Part shown: piece after piece, positions 1 through 8,166 of the stretch
Numbering within the stretch: the first letter of the stretch is position 1
Layout: every line of letters starts with the position of its first letter
Assembly (NCBI RefSeq): GCF_000496075.1
Contig: NZ_AWXZ01000038.1
Location: 62,001-126,000 of the forward strand
DNA length: 64,000 bases
Source: Lutibaculum baratangense AMV1
GTDB taxonomy: Bacteria; Pseudomonadota; Alphaproteobacteria; Rhizobiales; Tepidamorphaceae
Direction of reading: 5' to 3'
Translations under genes and position numbers: made by a program
Notes under the pieces: generated by a model
Databases searched by the model: none
The model's input: the letters and a program-made list of their open reading frames with translations, nothing else
What the model was told of the DNA's origin: nothing

Positions 1-22
1 TTCGCCGCTCCGGGCAAGCGGC

Positions 23-649
23 TCAGGCCGGTGCGTTCGGCCAGTCGTGGTGGACGGGGTATGATTCGCCCGCGAGAAGCGACATCGTCTCGTAGAGCGG
101 CAGGCCCACGACGCTCGAATAGGAGCCGACGAGCTTCACCACGAAGCCGCCGGCGAGGCCCTGGATCGCGTAGCCGCCGGCCTTGCCGCGCCACTCGCCG
201 GACGCGATGTAGGCCTCCATCTCCTGGCGCGAGAGCCGCTTGAACCGCACCCTCGTCTCGATCAGCCGCTGGCGGATCGACCGGTCGCCGGTCGCGAGGC
301 AGATGCTCGTGAAGACCTTGTGGCTGCGCCCCGACAGCAGACGCAGGCACGCGAACGCCTCCTCCACCGTCTCGGGCTTGCCGAGGATGCGGCGGCCGAC
401 GGCCACCACGGTGTCGGCCGTGAGCACGAGCGCGCCCGCCGTCTCCGGGTCGCGGTCGGCGGCGCGCATGGCGATCTCGACCTTCGTGCGGGCGAGGCGC
501 TTCGCCAGCGTCCGCGGCTGCTCGCCCTTGGCGGGGCTCTCGTCGATGTCGGCTGGACGCAGCGCATCGGGCTCGATGCCCACCTGCTGCAGGAGCGCCA
601 GGCGGCGCGGCGAGGCGCTGGCGAGAACGAGCTTCGGCCGTCCGCTCAT
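23..649 (-). CDS. maf: Maf-family nucleoside triphosphate pyrophosphatase
   Basis: Maf proteins are cytosolic pyrophosphatases that hydrolyse canonical or modified NTPs to NMPs. Seen: the N-terminal [10 protein letters not shown] signature at residues 7-16, the LTADTVV motif with the likely catalytic Asp79, and GKPETVEEA just after it. The length of 208 aa is normal for the family. It is the last gene of the minus-strand block and stops 22 bases from the window edge, so whatever follows (often yacG in relatives) is out of view. The ATG at 649 directly precedes the SxxSPRR strand. Which of the Maf/YceF/YhdE specificities it has cannot be told from this sequence. Confidence 0.95.
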   Translation of the reverse strand: MSGRPKLVLASASPRRLALLQQVGIEPDALRPADIDESPAKGEQPRTLAKRLARTKVEIAMRAADRDPETAGALVLTADTVVAVGRRILGKPETVEEAFACLRLLSGRSHKVFTSICLATGDRSIRQRLIETRVRFKRLSRQEMEAYIASGEWRGKAGGYAIQGLAGGFVVKLVGSYSSVVGLPLYETMSLLAGESYPVHHDWPNAPA

Positions 650-699
650 GAACTCTCACTATCTCCGGCGTTTCAGGATCGGCGGGATGCGGGCGAGGG

Positions 700-816
700 C
701 TACTTGAAGCGGCAGGTGATGCGGCGCCTGGAGAGGTCGTGCGGCGTCATCTCGACGAACACCTCTTCCCCGGCCATCGACACCTGCATGCGCCCCGCCC
801 AGCGAATGGCCGGAAA
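700..816 (-). pseudogene. infA: C-terminal remnant of translation initiation factor IF-1 (infA)
   Basis: Minus-strand codons from 816 down to the TAG at 700-702 encode a peptide ending VEMTPHDLSRRRITCRFK, which lines up with the IF-1 C-terminus (VEMTPYDLTKGRITYRFK). IF-1 is about 72 aa; here only about 38 codons remain. An in-frame TAG at 817-819 closes the frame, and the region upstream is already the 3' end of the phosphatase gene, so the N-terminal half of the OB fold cannot be present. A short stretch in another frame (FRLVSGHSL, bases about 800-828) weakly resembles the IF-1 FRVxLxxGH strand, suggesting a frameshift on top of the truncation. The position between the phosphatase and maf is where infA sits in related genomes. 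A functional infA must exist elsewhere if this copy is dead. Confidence 0.6.
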
Positions 817-867
817 CTAGCCGAAAGCGGAGCGGCTGTGAACCGAAATGGCGGCGGGGGCGCGTCC

Positions 868-1341
868 CTACATCGCCGGCGGGCGGTGCCACTCGAAGCG
901 CTCCTTGATGCGCCGCATCAGCCCGTCGCGCACCCGCCGATAGGCATGCAGGAGCTGCTCCCGGCTGCCCTCGGTGAGGGTCGGGTCCTCGGTCGGCCAG
1001 TACTCGACGTCGACCGCCATGGTGCGGGTGAGTTCGAGCGCGCGGTGATGCGCCTCCGGCGCGAGCGTCACCACGAGGTCGAAGGAGGTGTCGGCGAGAT
1101 CCTCGAAGGTCGTGGGGCGGTAGCTCTTCACGTCGATGCCGATCTCGTCCATCACCTCGATGACGATCGGATCGGGCTTGCCTTCGTGGACGCCGGCGGA
1201 GGCGACGTAGACGGCGTGCGGGAAGAGGTGGCGCATGATCGCCGCCGCCATCGGCGAGCGCACCTCGTTCATGCCGCAGGCGAAGAGGACGGCGGAGGGC
1301 GGCCTGCCGCTCTCGCCCGAGGAAGGGCCCCGTGCCGCCAC
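868..1341 (-). CDS. Low-molecular-weight protein-tyrosine phosphatase / arsenate reductase-like protein
   Basis: LMW-PTP-fold enzyme, either dephosphorylating phosphotyrosine or acting in the related ArsC role. Seen: the P-loop CGMNEVRSP (Cys22-x5-Arg28-Ser29) and a late acidic loop EDP with Asp119-Pro120, the usual general acid. Length 157 aa is normal. The first 14 residues look like an unstructured leader, so the true start could be slightly later. It begins 4 bases after the UPF0262 stop and is probably cotranscribed with it. This subgroup is conserved next to UPF0262 and infA in Hyphomicrobiales; its physiological substrate is not known to me. Confidence 0.85.
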   Translation of the reverse strand: MAARGPSSGESGRPPSAVLFACGMNEVRSPMAAAIMRHLFPHAVYVASAGVHEGKPDPIVIEVMDEIGIDVKSYRPTTFEDLADTSFDLVVTLAPEAHHRALELTRTMAVDVEYWPTEDPTLTEGSREQLLHAYRRVRDGLMRRIKERFEWHRPPAM

Positions 1342-1345
1342 GGCG

Positions 1346-1822
1346 TCAGCCCTTCCAGTGCAGGACGCAGATCAGCGTGAAGAGGCGGCGCGCCGTGTCG
1401 AAATCGACCTCGATCTTGCCGGCGAGCCTCTCCTCCAGGATGCGCGAGCCGTCGTTGTGGACGCCCCGCCGCCCCATGTCGACGGCCTCGATGCGGCTGG
1501 GGCTCGCCGTCTTGATCATCTGGAAGTAGCTCTCGCAGATCAGGAAGTAGTCCCTCACGATGCGCCGGAACGGCGTCAGCGAGAGCATGTGCGTCACGAC
1601 CGGCTCGCCCCCTTCCGTCCGCACGTCGAAAACGAGCCGCTTGTCCTGGATCGACAGGTCGAGCGCATAGGGCCCCCTGTCCTCGCCGAGGACGCGGAAC
1701 TCGTTCTCCTCGAGAAGATCGTAGATCGCGACCGCCCGCTCGTGCTCGATATCCCGGTTGCCGCGACCGATCGATCCCTCGTCAAGCGTCACGGAGACGA
1801 TGCGGTCGCGCTCGCAGCTCAT
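1346..1822 (-). CDS. UPF0262 family protein
   Basis: Conserved alphaproteobacterial protein of unknown function, 158 aa, the usual size. The family-like features are the [19 protein letters not shown] segment and the conserved C-terminal region rich in aromatic and hydrophobic residues ([14 protein letters not shown]). The ATG at 1820-1822 overlaps the stop of the upstream DUF2948 gene (ATGA), arguing for translational coupling. The open frame extends upstream of this ATG, but the extra residues are low-complexity Arg-rich shadow sequence. No function is assigned. Confidence 0.9.
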   Translation of the reverse strand: MSCERDRIVSVTLDEGSIGRGNRDIEHERAVAIYDLLEENEFRVLGEDRGPYALDLSIQDKRLVFDVRTEGGEPVVTHMLSLTPFRRIVRDYFLICESYFQMIKTASPSRIEAVDMGRRGVHNDGSRILEERLAGKIEVDFDTARRLFTLICVLHWKG

Positions 1823-2280
1823 TGCGGGACCGGGGCCTCCGCCGCCTCGTGGTCCGGCCGCGCCTTCGTCGACCACGCGGGCCCCAGATCCTTCACGCGG
1901 GCCTCGATGCACTCGACCTCGAGCCTCAGTGTCGCGCCGCCCGAGAAGATGAGGTCGACGTGACCGGACGGCTCCTCGGCGGGCGAGAAGCGCACTGCGA
2001 GGAGGTTCAGGACGCCGTCCTTCGTCCGGGGATCGATCCCGCGGCAGCGGCAGGCCGTGACGCGCTCGAAGTGCAGCGCGGTGCGCCGCCTCTCGTAGCC
2101 GCGCTGCCAGCGTCCGCCGCTTTCCTCCCACACGAAGCGGTTGAGGATCATGACGAAGCGGCGCTCCTTCGGGCGGTAGCAGACGTCGCCGACGATGCCG
2201 ACCGCATCCTGCAGATGCGCCGAGAGGATTTCGAGGTCTTCCGCGTCGAGGGCGATGAGCTTGAGTGGCTTCATGATCAT
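1819..2280 (-). CDS. DUF2948 family protein
   Basis: Conserved protein of unknown function found beside murA in alphaproteobacteria; 153 aa here. It begins [20 protein letters not shown] and carries [12 protein letters not shown], both typical of the family, with an Ala/Glu-rich disordered tail. ATG 2280 or ATG 2274 could be used; neither has a strong ribosome-binding site. In many relatives hisD lies between this gene and UPF0262; here the two genes overlap by 4 bases and hisD is absent. Confidence 0.85.
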   Translation of the reverse strand: MIMKPLKLIALDAEDLEILSAHLQDAVGIVGDVCYRPKERRFVMILNRFVWEESGGRWQRGYERRRTALHFERVTACRCRGIDPRTKDGVLNLLAVRFSPAEEPSGHVDLIFSGGATLRLEVECIEARVKDLGPAWSTKARPDHEAAEAPVPQ

Positions 2281-2426
2281 GACTGCAAACGAAGCGGCGG
2301 AGCCTTCGAGAAGAGGCTCCGCCTCGGTGTTAGCGGGGGCGCGGGGCCGATGCAACGACCCCGTCGGTTCGGGATCCGATATCGGTCGCCGGCCGCCGGC
2401 CTTCAAGCTTGCAGTCCGGGGAAGGC

Positions 2427-3728
2427 TCAGCCGGCGAGCCGCTCCACCTCCGCGCCGCACGCCCCGAGCTTCTCCTCGAGCCGCTCGAAGCCGCGGTCGA
2501 GGTGGTAGATGCGCGAGATCGTCGTCTCGCCCTCGGCGGCGAGGCCTGCGATCACGAGCGAGACCGACGCGCGCAGGTCGGTCGCCATGACGGGCGCGCC
2601 GGTCAGCCGCTTCACGCCCTTCACCGTCGCCAACTCGCCGTCGAGGGAGATGTCGGCGCCGAAGCGGGCCAGCTCCTGAACGTGCATGAACCGGTTCTCG
2701 AAGATCGTCTCGCGGATCGTCGAGGTGCCGTCCGCACGGGTCATCATGGCCATGAGCTGCGCCTGCAGGTCGGTCGGGAAGCCCGGGAACGGCGCCGTCT
2801 CCACGCTGATCGGCTGGAGCGCCTGGCCGTTGCGCTGGATGCGCAAGCCCCGGTTCGTCTCGCTCACGTCGACGCCCGCCTCGCGCAGGACCGCGATCGG
2901 CTCGTCGAGCAGGTCGGCGCGGGCGTTCTCGAGCACCACGTCGCCGCCCGTCATCGCGACGCACATCGCATAGGTGCCCGTCTCGATGCGGTCCGGCAGC
3001 ACCTCGTGGGTCGCGCCGTGGAGGTCGCTCACGCCCTCGATCTCGATCGTCGAGGTGCCGGCGCCACTGATCCGGGCGCCCATCTTCCGCAGGCACTCCG
3101 CGACGTCGGCGATCTCGGGCTCCCGCGCCGCGTTCTCGATCACGGTTTGCCCACGCGCCATGGCCGCCGCCATCAGCACGTTGTGGGTCGCGCCGACGGA
3201 AACCTTGGGGAAGGTGACGCGGCCGCCGACGAGCCCTCCCTTCGGGGCCTTCGCGACGACATAGCCGCCCTCCACGTCGATCTGGGCGCCGAGCGCCTTG
3301 AGACCCTGAAGGTGGAAGTCGACCGGCCGCGTTCCGATCGCGCAGCCGCCGGGCAACGAGACGCGGGCCTCGCCGCAGCGGGCGAGCAGCGGCCCGAGCA
3401 CCCAGAAGCTCGCGCGCATCTGCGAGACGAGCTCGTAGGGCGCCTCGGTGTCGCAGATGTCGGCGGCCTCGAGGTGCAGCGTCTGGCTGGCCTCGCCGGC
3501 CGTCTGCTGCCGCTTGCCGGCGATCGTCATGTCGACGCCGTGATTGTTGAGGATGCGGCCGAGCAGCGAGACGTCGCGCAGCCGCGGCACGTTCTCGAGC
3601 GTCAGCCGCTCAGGCGTCAGGATCGAGGCGATCATCAGCGGCAGGGCCGCGTTCTTGGCGCCCGAGATCGGGATCGTCCCTTCGAGCTTGCGCCCGCCGC
3701 GAATGCGAATCTTCTCCAACGCAGTCAC
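2427..3728 (-). CDS. murA: UDP-N-acetylglucosamine 1-carboxyvinyltransferase
   Basis: First committed enzyme of peptidoglycan synthesis: transfers enolpyruvate from PEP to UDP-GlcNAc in the cytosol and is the fosfomycin target. Seen: SGAKNAALP at residues 22-30 with the substrate-binding Lys25, and [14 protein letters not shown] with the catalytic Cys129 (Cys115 in E. coli numbering), the Cys form being fosfomycin-sensitive in known enzymes. Length 433 aa is standard for the inside-out alpha/beta barrel. It heads the DUF2948/UPF0262/phosphatase block on the minus strand, with 146 bases before DUF2948. Confidence 0.97.
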   Translation of the reverse strand: MTALEKIRIRGGRKLEGTIPISGAKNAALPLMIASILTPERLTLENVPRLRDVSLLGRILNNHGVDMTIAGKRQQTAGEASQTLHLEAADICDTEAPYELVSQMRASFWVLGPLLARCGEARVSLPGGCAIGTRPVDFHLQGLKALGAQIDVEGGYVVAKAPKGGLVGGRVTFPKVSVGATHNVLMAAAMARGQTVIENAAREPEIADVAECLRKMGARISGAGTSTIEIEGVSDLHGATHEVLPDRIETGTYAMCVAMTGGDVVLENARADLLDEPIAVLREAGVDVSETNRGLRIQRNGQALQPISVETAPFPGFPTDLQAQLMAMMTRADGTSTIRETIFENRFMHVQELARFGADISLDGELATVKGVKRLTGAPVMATDLRASVSLVIAGLAAEGETTISRIYHLDRGFERLEEKLGACGAEVERLAG

Positions 3729-3813
3729 TCCCGCGTTCGTGTGAGGTGTTGGAGAGGCCTCTACCCCCGTGGCCGCACGAGGACAATGACTGGACGGTGA
3801 CAGTCCGGGACTT

Positions 3814-3969
3814 TCACTCCTCCCGGGCCGGCGGCTCGTCGTCCGCCTCGGCTTCCGTCTCGCGCGCCGCCCTCGCCCGCGCCTGGGACTTCCGCCGCCG
3901 CAGGTTCGCCCGCAGCGCTTCGGCCAGCCGCTCTTCCCGGGACGCCTTCGCCTTCGATTCGTCGCTCAT
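3814..3969 (-). CDS. Small basic conserved protein upstream of murA
   Basis: A 51-residue frame starting [20 protein letters not shown]. The middle ([16 protein letters not shown]) is strongly basic and predicted helical; the tail is acidic. Similar short proteins with the pattern 'RExRLxxALRxNLxRRKxQARxR' sit upstream of murA in Hyphomicrobiales. The frame opens further upstream, but the ATG at 3969 gives the conserved N-terminus. No function is known to me. Confidence 0.7.
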   Translation of the reverse strand: MSDESKAKASREERLAEALRANLRRRKSQARARAARETEAEADDEPPAREE

Positions 3970-4120
3970 GCGGCAACGATACCCCATCGGCCGGCGCGGC
4001 GGGAGAGACGCTTGCCTCGCCGCCGACGGTGTGGCAGTTTCCGCGCGACTTCGGCCGGGGCGATTCCTCGCGCCGACGCTTCCGCTCCCTCGCGCAGATT
4101 GTGCGACCGGACGCAACGAC

Positions 4121-4195
<75 letters not shown>

Positions 4196-4365
4196 GCTTT
4201 TTCCCCTTCATCGCACCGCCCGACCGCCCGCGCCGAGGGGTAGCCGAAGTGCAACGGTTGCCGCCGTCCCGACGCGCCGCCTTGTTTTCTCCCTGATCGT
4301 TGGTAGTGGTGGTGCGGTCTGTATTCGCGTCACGGGACCGCTCCTGTGGGAGTGGGGGCCACGCC

Positions 4366-5856
4366 ATGCTGTCGACAAAGTTCCGCCTCGGCGCTCTCGG
4401 CTTGACACTCGTCCTCTCCCCCGCCGGGGGGCTGCTCACGGGGGCTTCGGCGCAGCCCATCCTGTCGCACGACCAGATCGTCCTGCAGCTGCAGCTCTGC
4501 CGCTCCCTCCCGGAGGAGGAGCTCCGCCTCAACTGCTTCGACAGGCTGAGCAGCGAGCTGCCGCGCCGGAGCACCACCACGGGCTCGATCGGCGCCGGAG
4601 CGCGGGAGCGGCTCGAGGCCGCGGGCGGGACGCTGGCCGTCGGCGACGTTCCCCAGCCGCCGGCGCGGGCAGAGGCCGACGAGGATCCGGCCGACGTCCC
4701 GGCGGCGCGGAGAACCCTGATCGTGGCGGTCTCGGACGCAGCGGGTGCGGCATGGCGCATCGCGCCGTCTCCGCCGGCCGAGATCCCGCCGTCGCCGGGT
4801 CCCGGCGCGCGGCAGGTCGTGGAGGCGCGACCGCTTTCCACGGAGGGACAGCTTCCGGACGTGCTCCTCGCGGAAGGGTGGCCGGGTGGCGCGTCGCGGA
4901 GCGCGGTCGCGCTGCCAGAAGACGCGCCGGCAGAGCCGGCCGTCGCCGCGGCTCCGCCCATGCCGAAGCCGCGACCGGCGGAGCTCGTCCGGCACGAGGA
5001 GGACGAGTCGGACGAGGCGGAGCCGCTGGTGCTCGCCGCGGCCGAGCCGACGGACGTCGATCCGCCGAACGAGCCGGAAACCGCCTCGTCCGCCGAAACG
5101 CCGGGCGGCTCGCCTCTCTCGTCCTTCGTCGAGCTATTCGAGTTCGCAAGCCCCGCCCAGGCCGCCACGCGCGACGAGCCTGACGAAGAGATGCAGGCGA
5201 GCCTGCCCGTCGTCCCGTTGCCGCCGACGCCACCCGGCCGGACGCCCGACCTGACCGGGCTGCTCGCGGGCGATCTGCCGACGCAGGAGGACATCGAACG
5301 GGCGCGCGAGGTCGAAATGCAGCAGCTCGTGGCGCTGGCGCAGGACGAGGGAGAGATGGACTTCGACCCGGAGGCGGCACGGGAGCACGTCGAGACCGCG
5401 TCGCTGCACGTGCCGAGAGTGAGCGGCATCAAGCGCACCTGGTCGGTCTCCGGATGGACCTCGCCTCTCTCCGGCGCACGCGACATGACGCTCACGCGCG
5501 CCTCGGAGCGTCAGGGCGACCGGCCCATGACGCTCCTGTCCTTCTCGTGCAGCGACAGCTCCGGAGCCGTCCGCGTCACCTGGCCCTACGGCACCTCGGC
5601 GCAGACGATGAAGGCCGCGCTCGCGTTCGACGGGAAGCTCGAGGATCCGGCCGCCTGGAATGTCGGCGACGACGGCCGCACCCTGATCCGCGAGGGGCAC
5701 GGAACGGCGCTGGCTCTGGCGCGCAAGGTCGCGGCCGCGGAGCGGGTGAGCGTCCGCATCGTCGAGGATCCCGCCCGCCAGTGGGAGGCGACGTTCGGCA
5801 CGGACGGCCTCAAGGACCATATCGGCGAGTTTGCCGCCGCCTGCGGCAAGGGGTGA
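4366..5856 (+). CDS. Secreted TagO/VasI-like protein
   Basis: 496 aa from ATG 4366. A Sec signal peptide is visible (MLSTKFRLG, hydrophobic stretch, cleavage near GASA-Q). The mature N-terminus carries a two-Cys motif, QLCRSLPEEELRLNCFDRL, like the 'C..L....RL.CYD' motif of TagO/VasI proteins. A long Pro/Glu/Ala-rich linker (about residues 75-350) leads to a C-terminal domain starting WSVSGWTSPLSG, with a later Cys in LLSFSCSD and ending FGTDGLKDHIGEFAAACGK, again like TagO. TagO proteins are type VI secretion accessories, but no T6SS gene is in this window and many alphaproteobacterial homologues are orphans. The role is an inference; the fold assignment is moderately sure. Confidence 0.7.
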   Translation: MLSTKFRLGALGLTLVLSPAGGLLTGASAQPILSHDQIVLQLQLCRSLPEEELRLNCFDRLSSELPRRSTTTGSIGAGARERLEAAGGTLAVGDVPQPPARAEADEDPADVPAARRTLIVAVSDAAGAAWRIAPSPPAEIPPSPGPGARQVVEARPLSTEGQLPDVLLAEGWPGGASRSAVALPEDAPAEPAVAAAPPMPKPRPAELVRHEEDESDEAEPLVLAAAEPTDVDPPNEPETASSAETPGGSPLSSFVELFEFASPAQAATRDEPDEEMQASLPVVPLPPTPPGRTPDLTGLLAGDLPTQEDIERAREVEMQQLVALAQDEGEMDFDPEAAREHVETASLHVPRVSGIKRTWSVSGWTSPLSGARDMTLTRASERQGDRPMTLLSFSCSDSSGAVRVTWPYGTSAQTMKAALAFDGKLEDPAAWNVGDDGRTLIREGHGTALALARKVAAAERVSVRIVEDPARQWEATFGTDGLKDHIGEFAAACGKG

Positions 5857-5945
5857 GGCGGCCTGCCGCAGCCGGCGACGCGCAGGGCAGGCGGCGACGG
5901 GTTTGCCGCACCGCGTGCCGCTTGCTAGATTGGAACGATGCCAGA

Positions 5946-5959
5946 TTGATGCGCGTCAA
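5946..5959 (+). promoter_or_regulatory. FNR/FixK-type binding site upstream of hemA
   Basis: TTGATGCGCGTCAA matches the FNR/FixK consensus TTGAT-N4-ATCAA at 9 of 10 defined positions. It lies 95 bases before the hemA start and downstream of the previous gene, so it can only serve hemA and the genes behind it. FnrL/FixK control of hemA is established in other alphaproteobacteria; occupancy here is inferred. Confidence 0.7.
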
Positions 5960-6000
5960 CGCGCGTCGCCCCCGGATGTCTAGTGTCGGGACATGAGCGA

Positions 6001-6014
6001 GCCACCTAGGTGGC
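6001..6014. repeat. 14-bp perfect palindrome in the hemA leader
   Basis: GCCACCTAGGTGGC is a perfect inverted repeat 41 bases before the hemA start. It could be a protein-binding site or a short leader hairpin; the sequence alone does not decide. Confidence 0.4.
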
Positions 6015-6054
6015 CGCATCTCGCCCCGAGCCCCTGAAGGAGCGCGCCCCGCTC

Positions 6055-7293
6055 ATGGCTTTCGACTACGAACGAGTGTTCGCCGACGCCGTCGACGGCG
6101 TGCGGGAGGAGAAGCGCTACCGCGTCTTCACCGACCTCGCCAGGATCGCCGGCCGGTTTCCCCACGCGGTCCACCACACCGAGACCGGGCCCCGCGACAT
6201 CGTCGTCTGGTGCTCGAACGACTATCTCGGCATGGGCCAGCACCCTGCCGTGCTGGAGGCTTTCCAGGACACGGCGTCGCGCCTCGGCGTGGGCGCCGGC
6301 GGCACGCGCAACATCTCCGGCAACAACCACCCGCTGGTGATGCTCGAGCGCGAGCTCGCCGACCTGCACGGCAAGGAGAACGCCCTCGTCTTCACCTCGG
6401 GCTTCGTCTCCAACGAGGCGACGATCTCCACGCTCGCGCGGCTCCTGCCGGACTGCCTGATCCTCTCCGACCAGCTGAACCATGCCTCGATGATCGAGGG
6501 CGTGCGCCGCTCGGGCGTCGAGAAGAAGATCTTCCGACACAACGACCTCGAGCACCTCGAGGACCTCCTCAAGGCGCAGGACCGCGAGCGGGCGAAGCTC
6601 ATCGTCTTCGAGTCGGTCTATTCGATGGACGGCGACGTCGGCCCGGTCGGGCGCATCTGCGACCTCGCCGAGAAATACGGCGCGATGACATATATCGACG
6701 AGGTGCACGCCGTCGGGATGTACGGCCCCCGCGGCGCCGGCATCGCCGAGCGCGAGGGCGAGATGGCGAGGCTCGACGTCATCGAGGGCACGCTGGCGAA
6801 GGCCTATGGCTGCCTCGGCGGCTACATCGCCGCGTCGAACGACATCGTCGACGCGGTCCGCTGCCACGCGCCGGGCTTCATCTTCACGACCGCCCTGCCC
6901 CCGGCGATCGCCGCGGCGGCGACGGCGTCGATCCGGCACCTGAAGGGCTCGGGCGCCGAGCGCGAGGGACAGCAGCGGCAGGCGGCGACGACGAAGCACG
7001 TGCTGCGCAGCCGCGGCCTGCCCGTGATGCCGTCCGAGACGCATATCGTCCCGCTCCTCGTCGGCGATCCGGAGCTGTGCAAGGCGGCGAGCGACCGTTT
7101 GCTCGACAGGCACGGGCTCTACATCCAGCCGATCAACTTCCCGACGGTGCCGCGCGGGACGGAACGGCTGAGGATAACGCCGACGCCGTTCCACGACGAC
7201 GAACTGGTCGGGGAGCTTGGCGAGGCGCTGGTCGAAACGTGGTCGGCGCTCGGCATACCCTTCGCGAACGAGCGGATCGGCGTCGCGGCCTGA
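6055..7293 (+). CDS. hemA: 5-aminolevulinate synthase
   Basis: PLP enzyme condensing glycine and succinyl-CoA to 5-aminolevulinate, the first step of tetrapyrrole synthesis by the C4 (Shemin) route typical of alphaproteobacteria. Seen: [14 protein letters not shown] (residues 51-64), [48 protein letters not shown], and the PLP lysine in EGTLAKAYG (Lys249). From ATG 6055 the protein is 412 aa, close to the known alphaproteobacterial size; an upstream GTG at 6010 would add 15 residues without homology. A purine-rich GAAGGAG lies about 12 bases before ATG 6055. An FNR-type box precedes it, fitting oxygen-responsive heme synthesis, and cydDC follows. Confidence 0.96.
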   Translation: MAFDYERVFADAVDGVREEKRYRVFTDLARIAGRFPHAVHHTETGPRDIVVWCSNDYLGMGQHPAVLEAFQDTASRLGVGAGGTRNISGNNHPLVMLERELADLHGKENALVFTSGFVSNEATISTLARLLPDCLILSDQLNHASMIEGVRRSGVEKKIFRHNDLEHLEDLLKAQDRERAKLIVFESVYSMDGDVGPVGRICDLAEKYGAMTYIDEVHAVGMYGPRGAGIAEREGEMARLDVIEGTLAKAYGCLGGYIAASNDIVDAVRCHAPGFIFTTALPPAIAAAATASIRHLKGSGAEREGQQRQAATTKHVLRSRGLPVMPSETHIVPLLVGDPELCKAASDRLLDRHGLYIQPINFPTVPRGTERLRITPTPFHDDELVGELGEALVETWSALGIPFANERIGVAA

Positions 7294-7307
7294 CGGCGGC
7301 GCCTCCG

Positions 7308-8075
7308 GTGACCGCGACGGCCCACGCCTTCCTGAACGCCTCGCACCCGATCGCCTTCGCCCATCGCGGCGCCCACGAGGGGGGCGAGGAGAACACGCCG
7401 GCGGCGTTCGCGCGCGCCGTCGAGCTCGGCTACCGCTACATCGAGACGGACGTGCAGGCGAGCCGCGACGGCGTCGCCGTGGTCTTCCACGACGACACGC
7501 TCGAGCGCGTGATGGGCGCCGAAGGCCGCATCGGCGACCACGGCTGGGACGAGCTCTCGCGGCTCACCACGCCGGGGGGCGAGCGCCTCATGCGGCTCGA
7601 CGACCTTCTCGCCGCCTTCCCCGACACCTTCTTCAACCTCGATGCGAAGGTCGAGGCCTCCGTCGAGCCGATGGCGGAGGCGATCAGGCGGTGCGGCGCC
7701 GTCGAGCGCGTCTGCATCGGCTCGTTCGACGTCCGGCGCACCCGGCGGGTGCTGGGCCTCCTCGGCGGCCGGGCCTGCTGGTCGCCGAGCCACGGCGGGG
7801 TCGCGCGCCTCTGGCTGGCGGGCTTCGGCGTCGGATCGCCGACGCTGCCGTTTCCCGTCGTCCAGGTGCCGACGCACTTCCGGGGCATCCCCGTCGTCAC
7901 GCGCCGCTTCGTCGAGGCGGCGCATGCGAGCGGCATCCACGTGCACGTCTGGACCGTCGACCGCGAGGAGGAGATGCGCCGCCTGCTCGACCTCGGCGTC
8001 GACGGTCTGATGACGGATCGGCCCTCGCTCCTGAGGCAGGTCTTGGAATCGCGAGGCCAGTGGGACGGCCGATAG
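7308..8075 (+). CDS. Glycerophosphodiester phosphodiesterase family protein
   Basis: GDPD-fold TIM-barrel hydrolase, expected to cleave glycerophosphodiesters to sn-glycerol-3-phosphate and an alcohol. Seen: FAHRGAHEGGEENT, a variant of HRGxxxxxPENT with Glu in place of Pro; YRYIETDVQASRDG with metal-binding Glu and Asp; the second catalytic His in FHDDTLERV; and the late strands HVHVWTVD and GVDGLMTDRP. 255 aa from a GTG start at 7308, 15 bases after the hemA stop, probably in the same transcript. No signal peptide, so cytosolic. Confidence 0.9.
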   Translation: MTATAHAFLNASHPIAFAHRGAHEGGEENTPAAFARAVELGYRYIETDVQASRDGVAVVFHDDTLERVMGAEGRIGDHGWDELSRLTTPGGERLMRLDDLLAAFPDTFFNLDAKVEASVEPMAEAIRRCGAVERVCIGSFDVRRTRRVLGLLGGRACWSPSHGGVARLWLAGFGVGSPTLPFPVVQVPTHFRGIPVVTRRFVEAAHASGIHVHVWTVDREEEMRRLLDLGVDGLMTDRPSLLRQVLESRGQWDGR

Positions 8076-8166
8076 CGGCCGATGCGACGCCGTCCCGCGT
8101 TGATATCCGGGCCCCCTGCCGTCATGTTCGCCACGCCCCGCAAGATCCCTCTCCGGCAGGAGCCTC

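Noticed and set aside
659-892. Minus-strand frame of 77 codons covering the infA remnant
   Set aside because: Its protein is Arg/Gly-rich shadow sequence; the IF-1 similarity is in a different frame (700-816).
5857-6054. Riboswitch in the hemA leader
   Set aside because: Only an FNR-type box and a short palindrome are visible; no known aptamer pattern.
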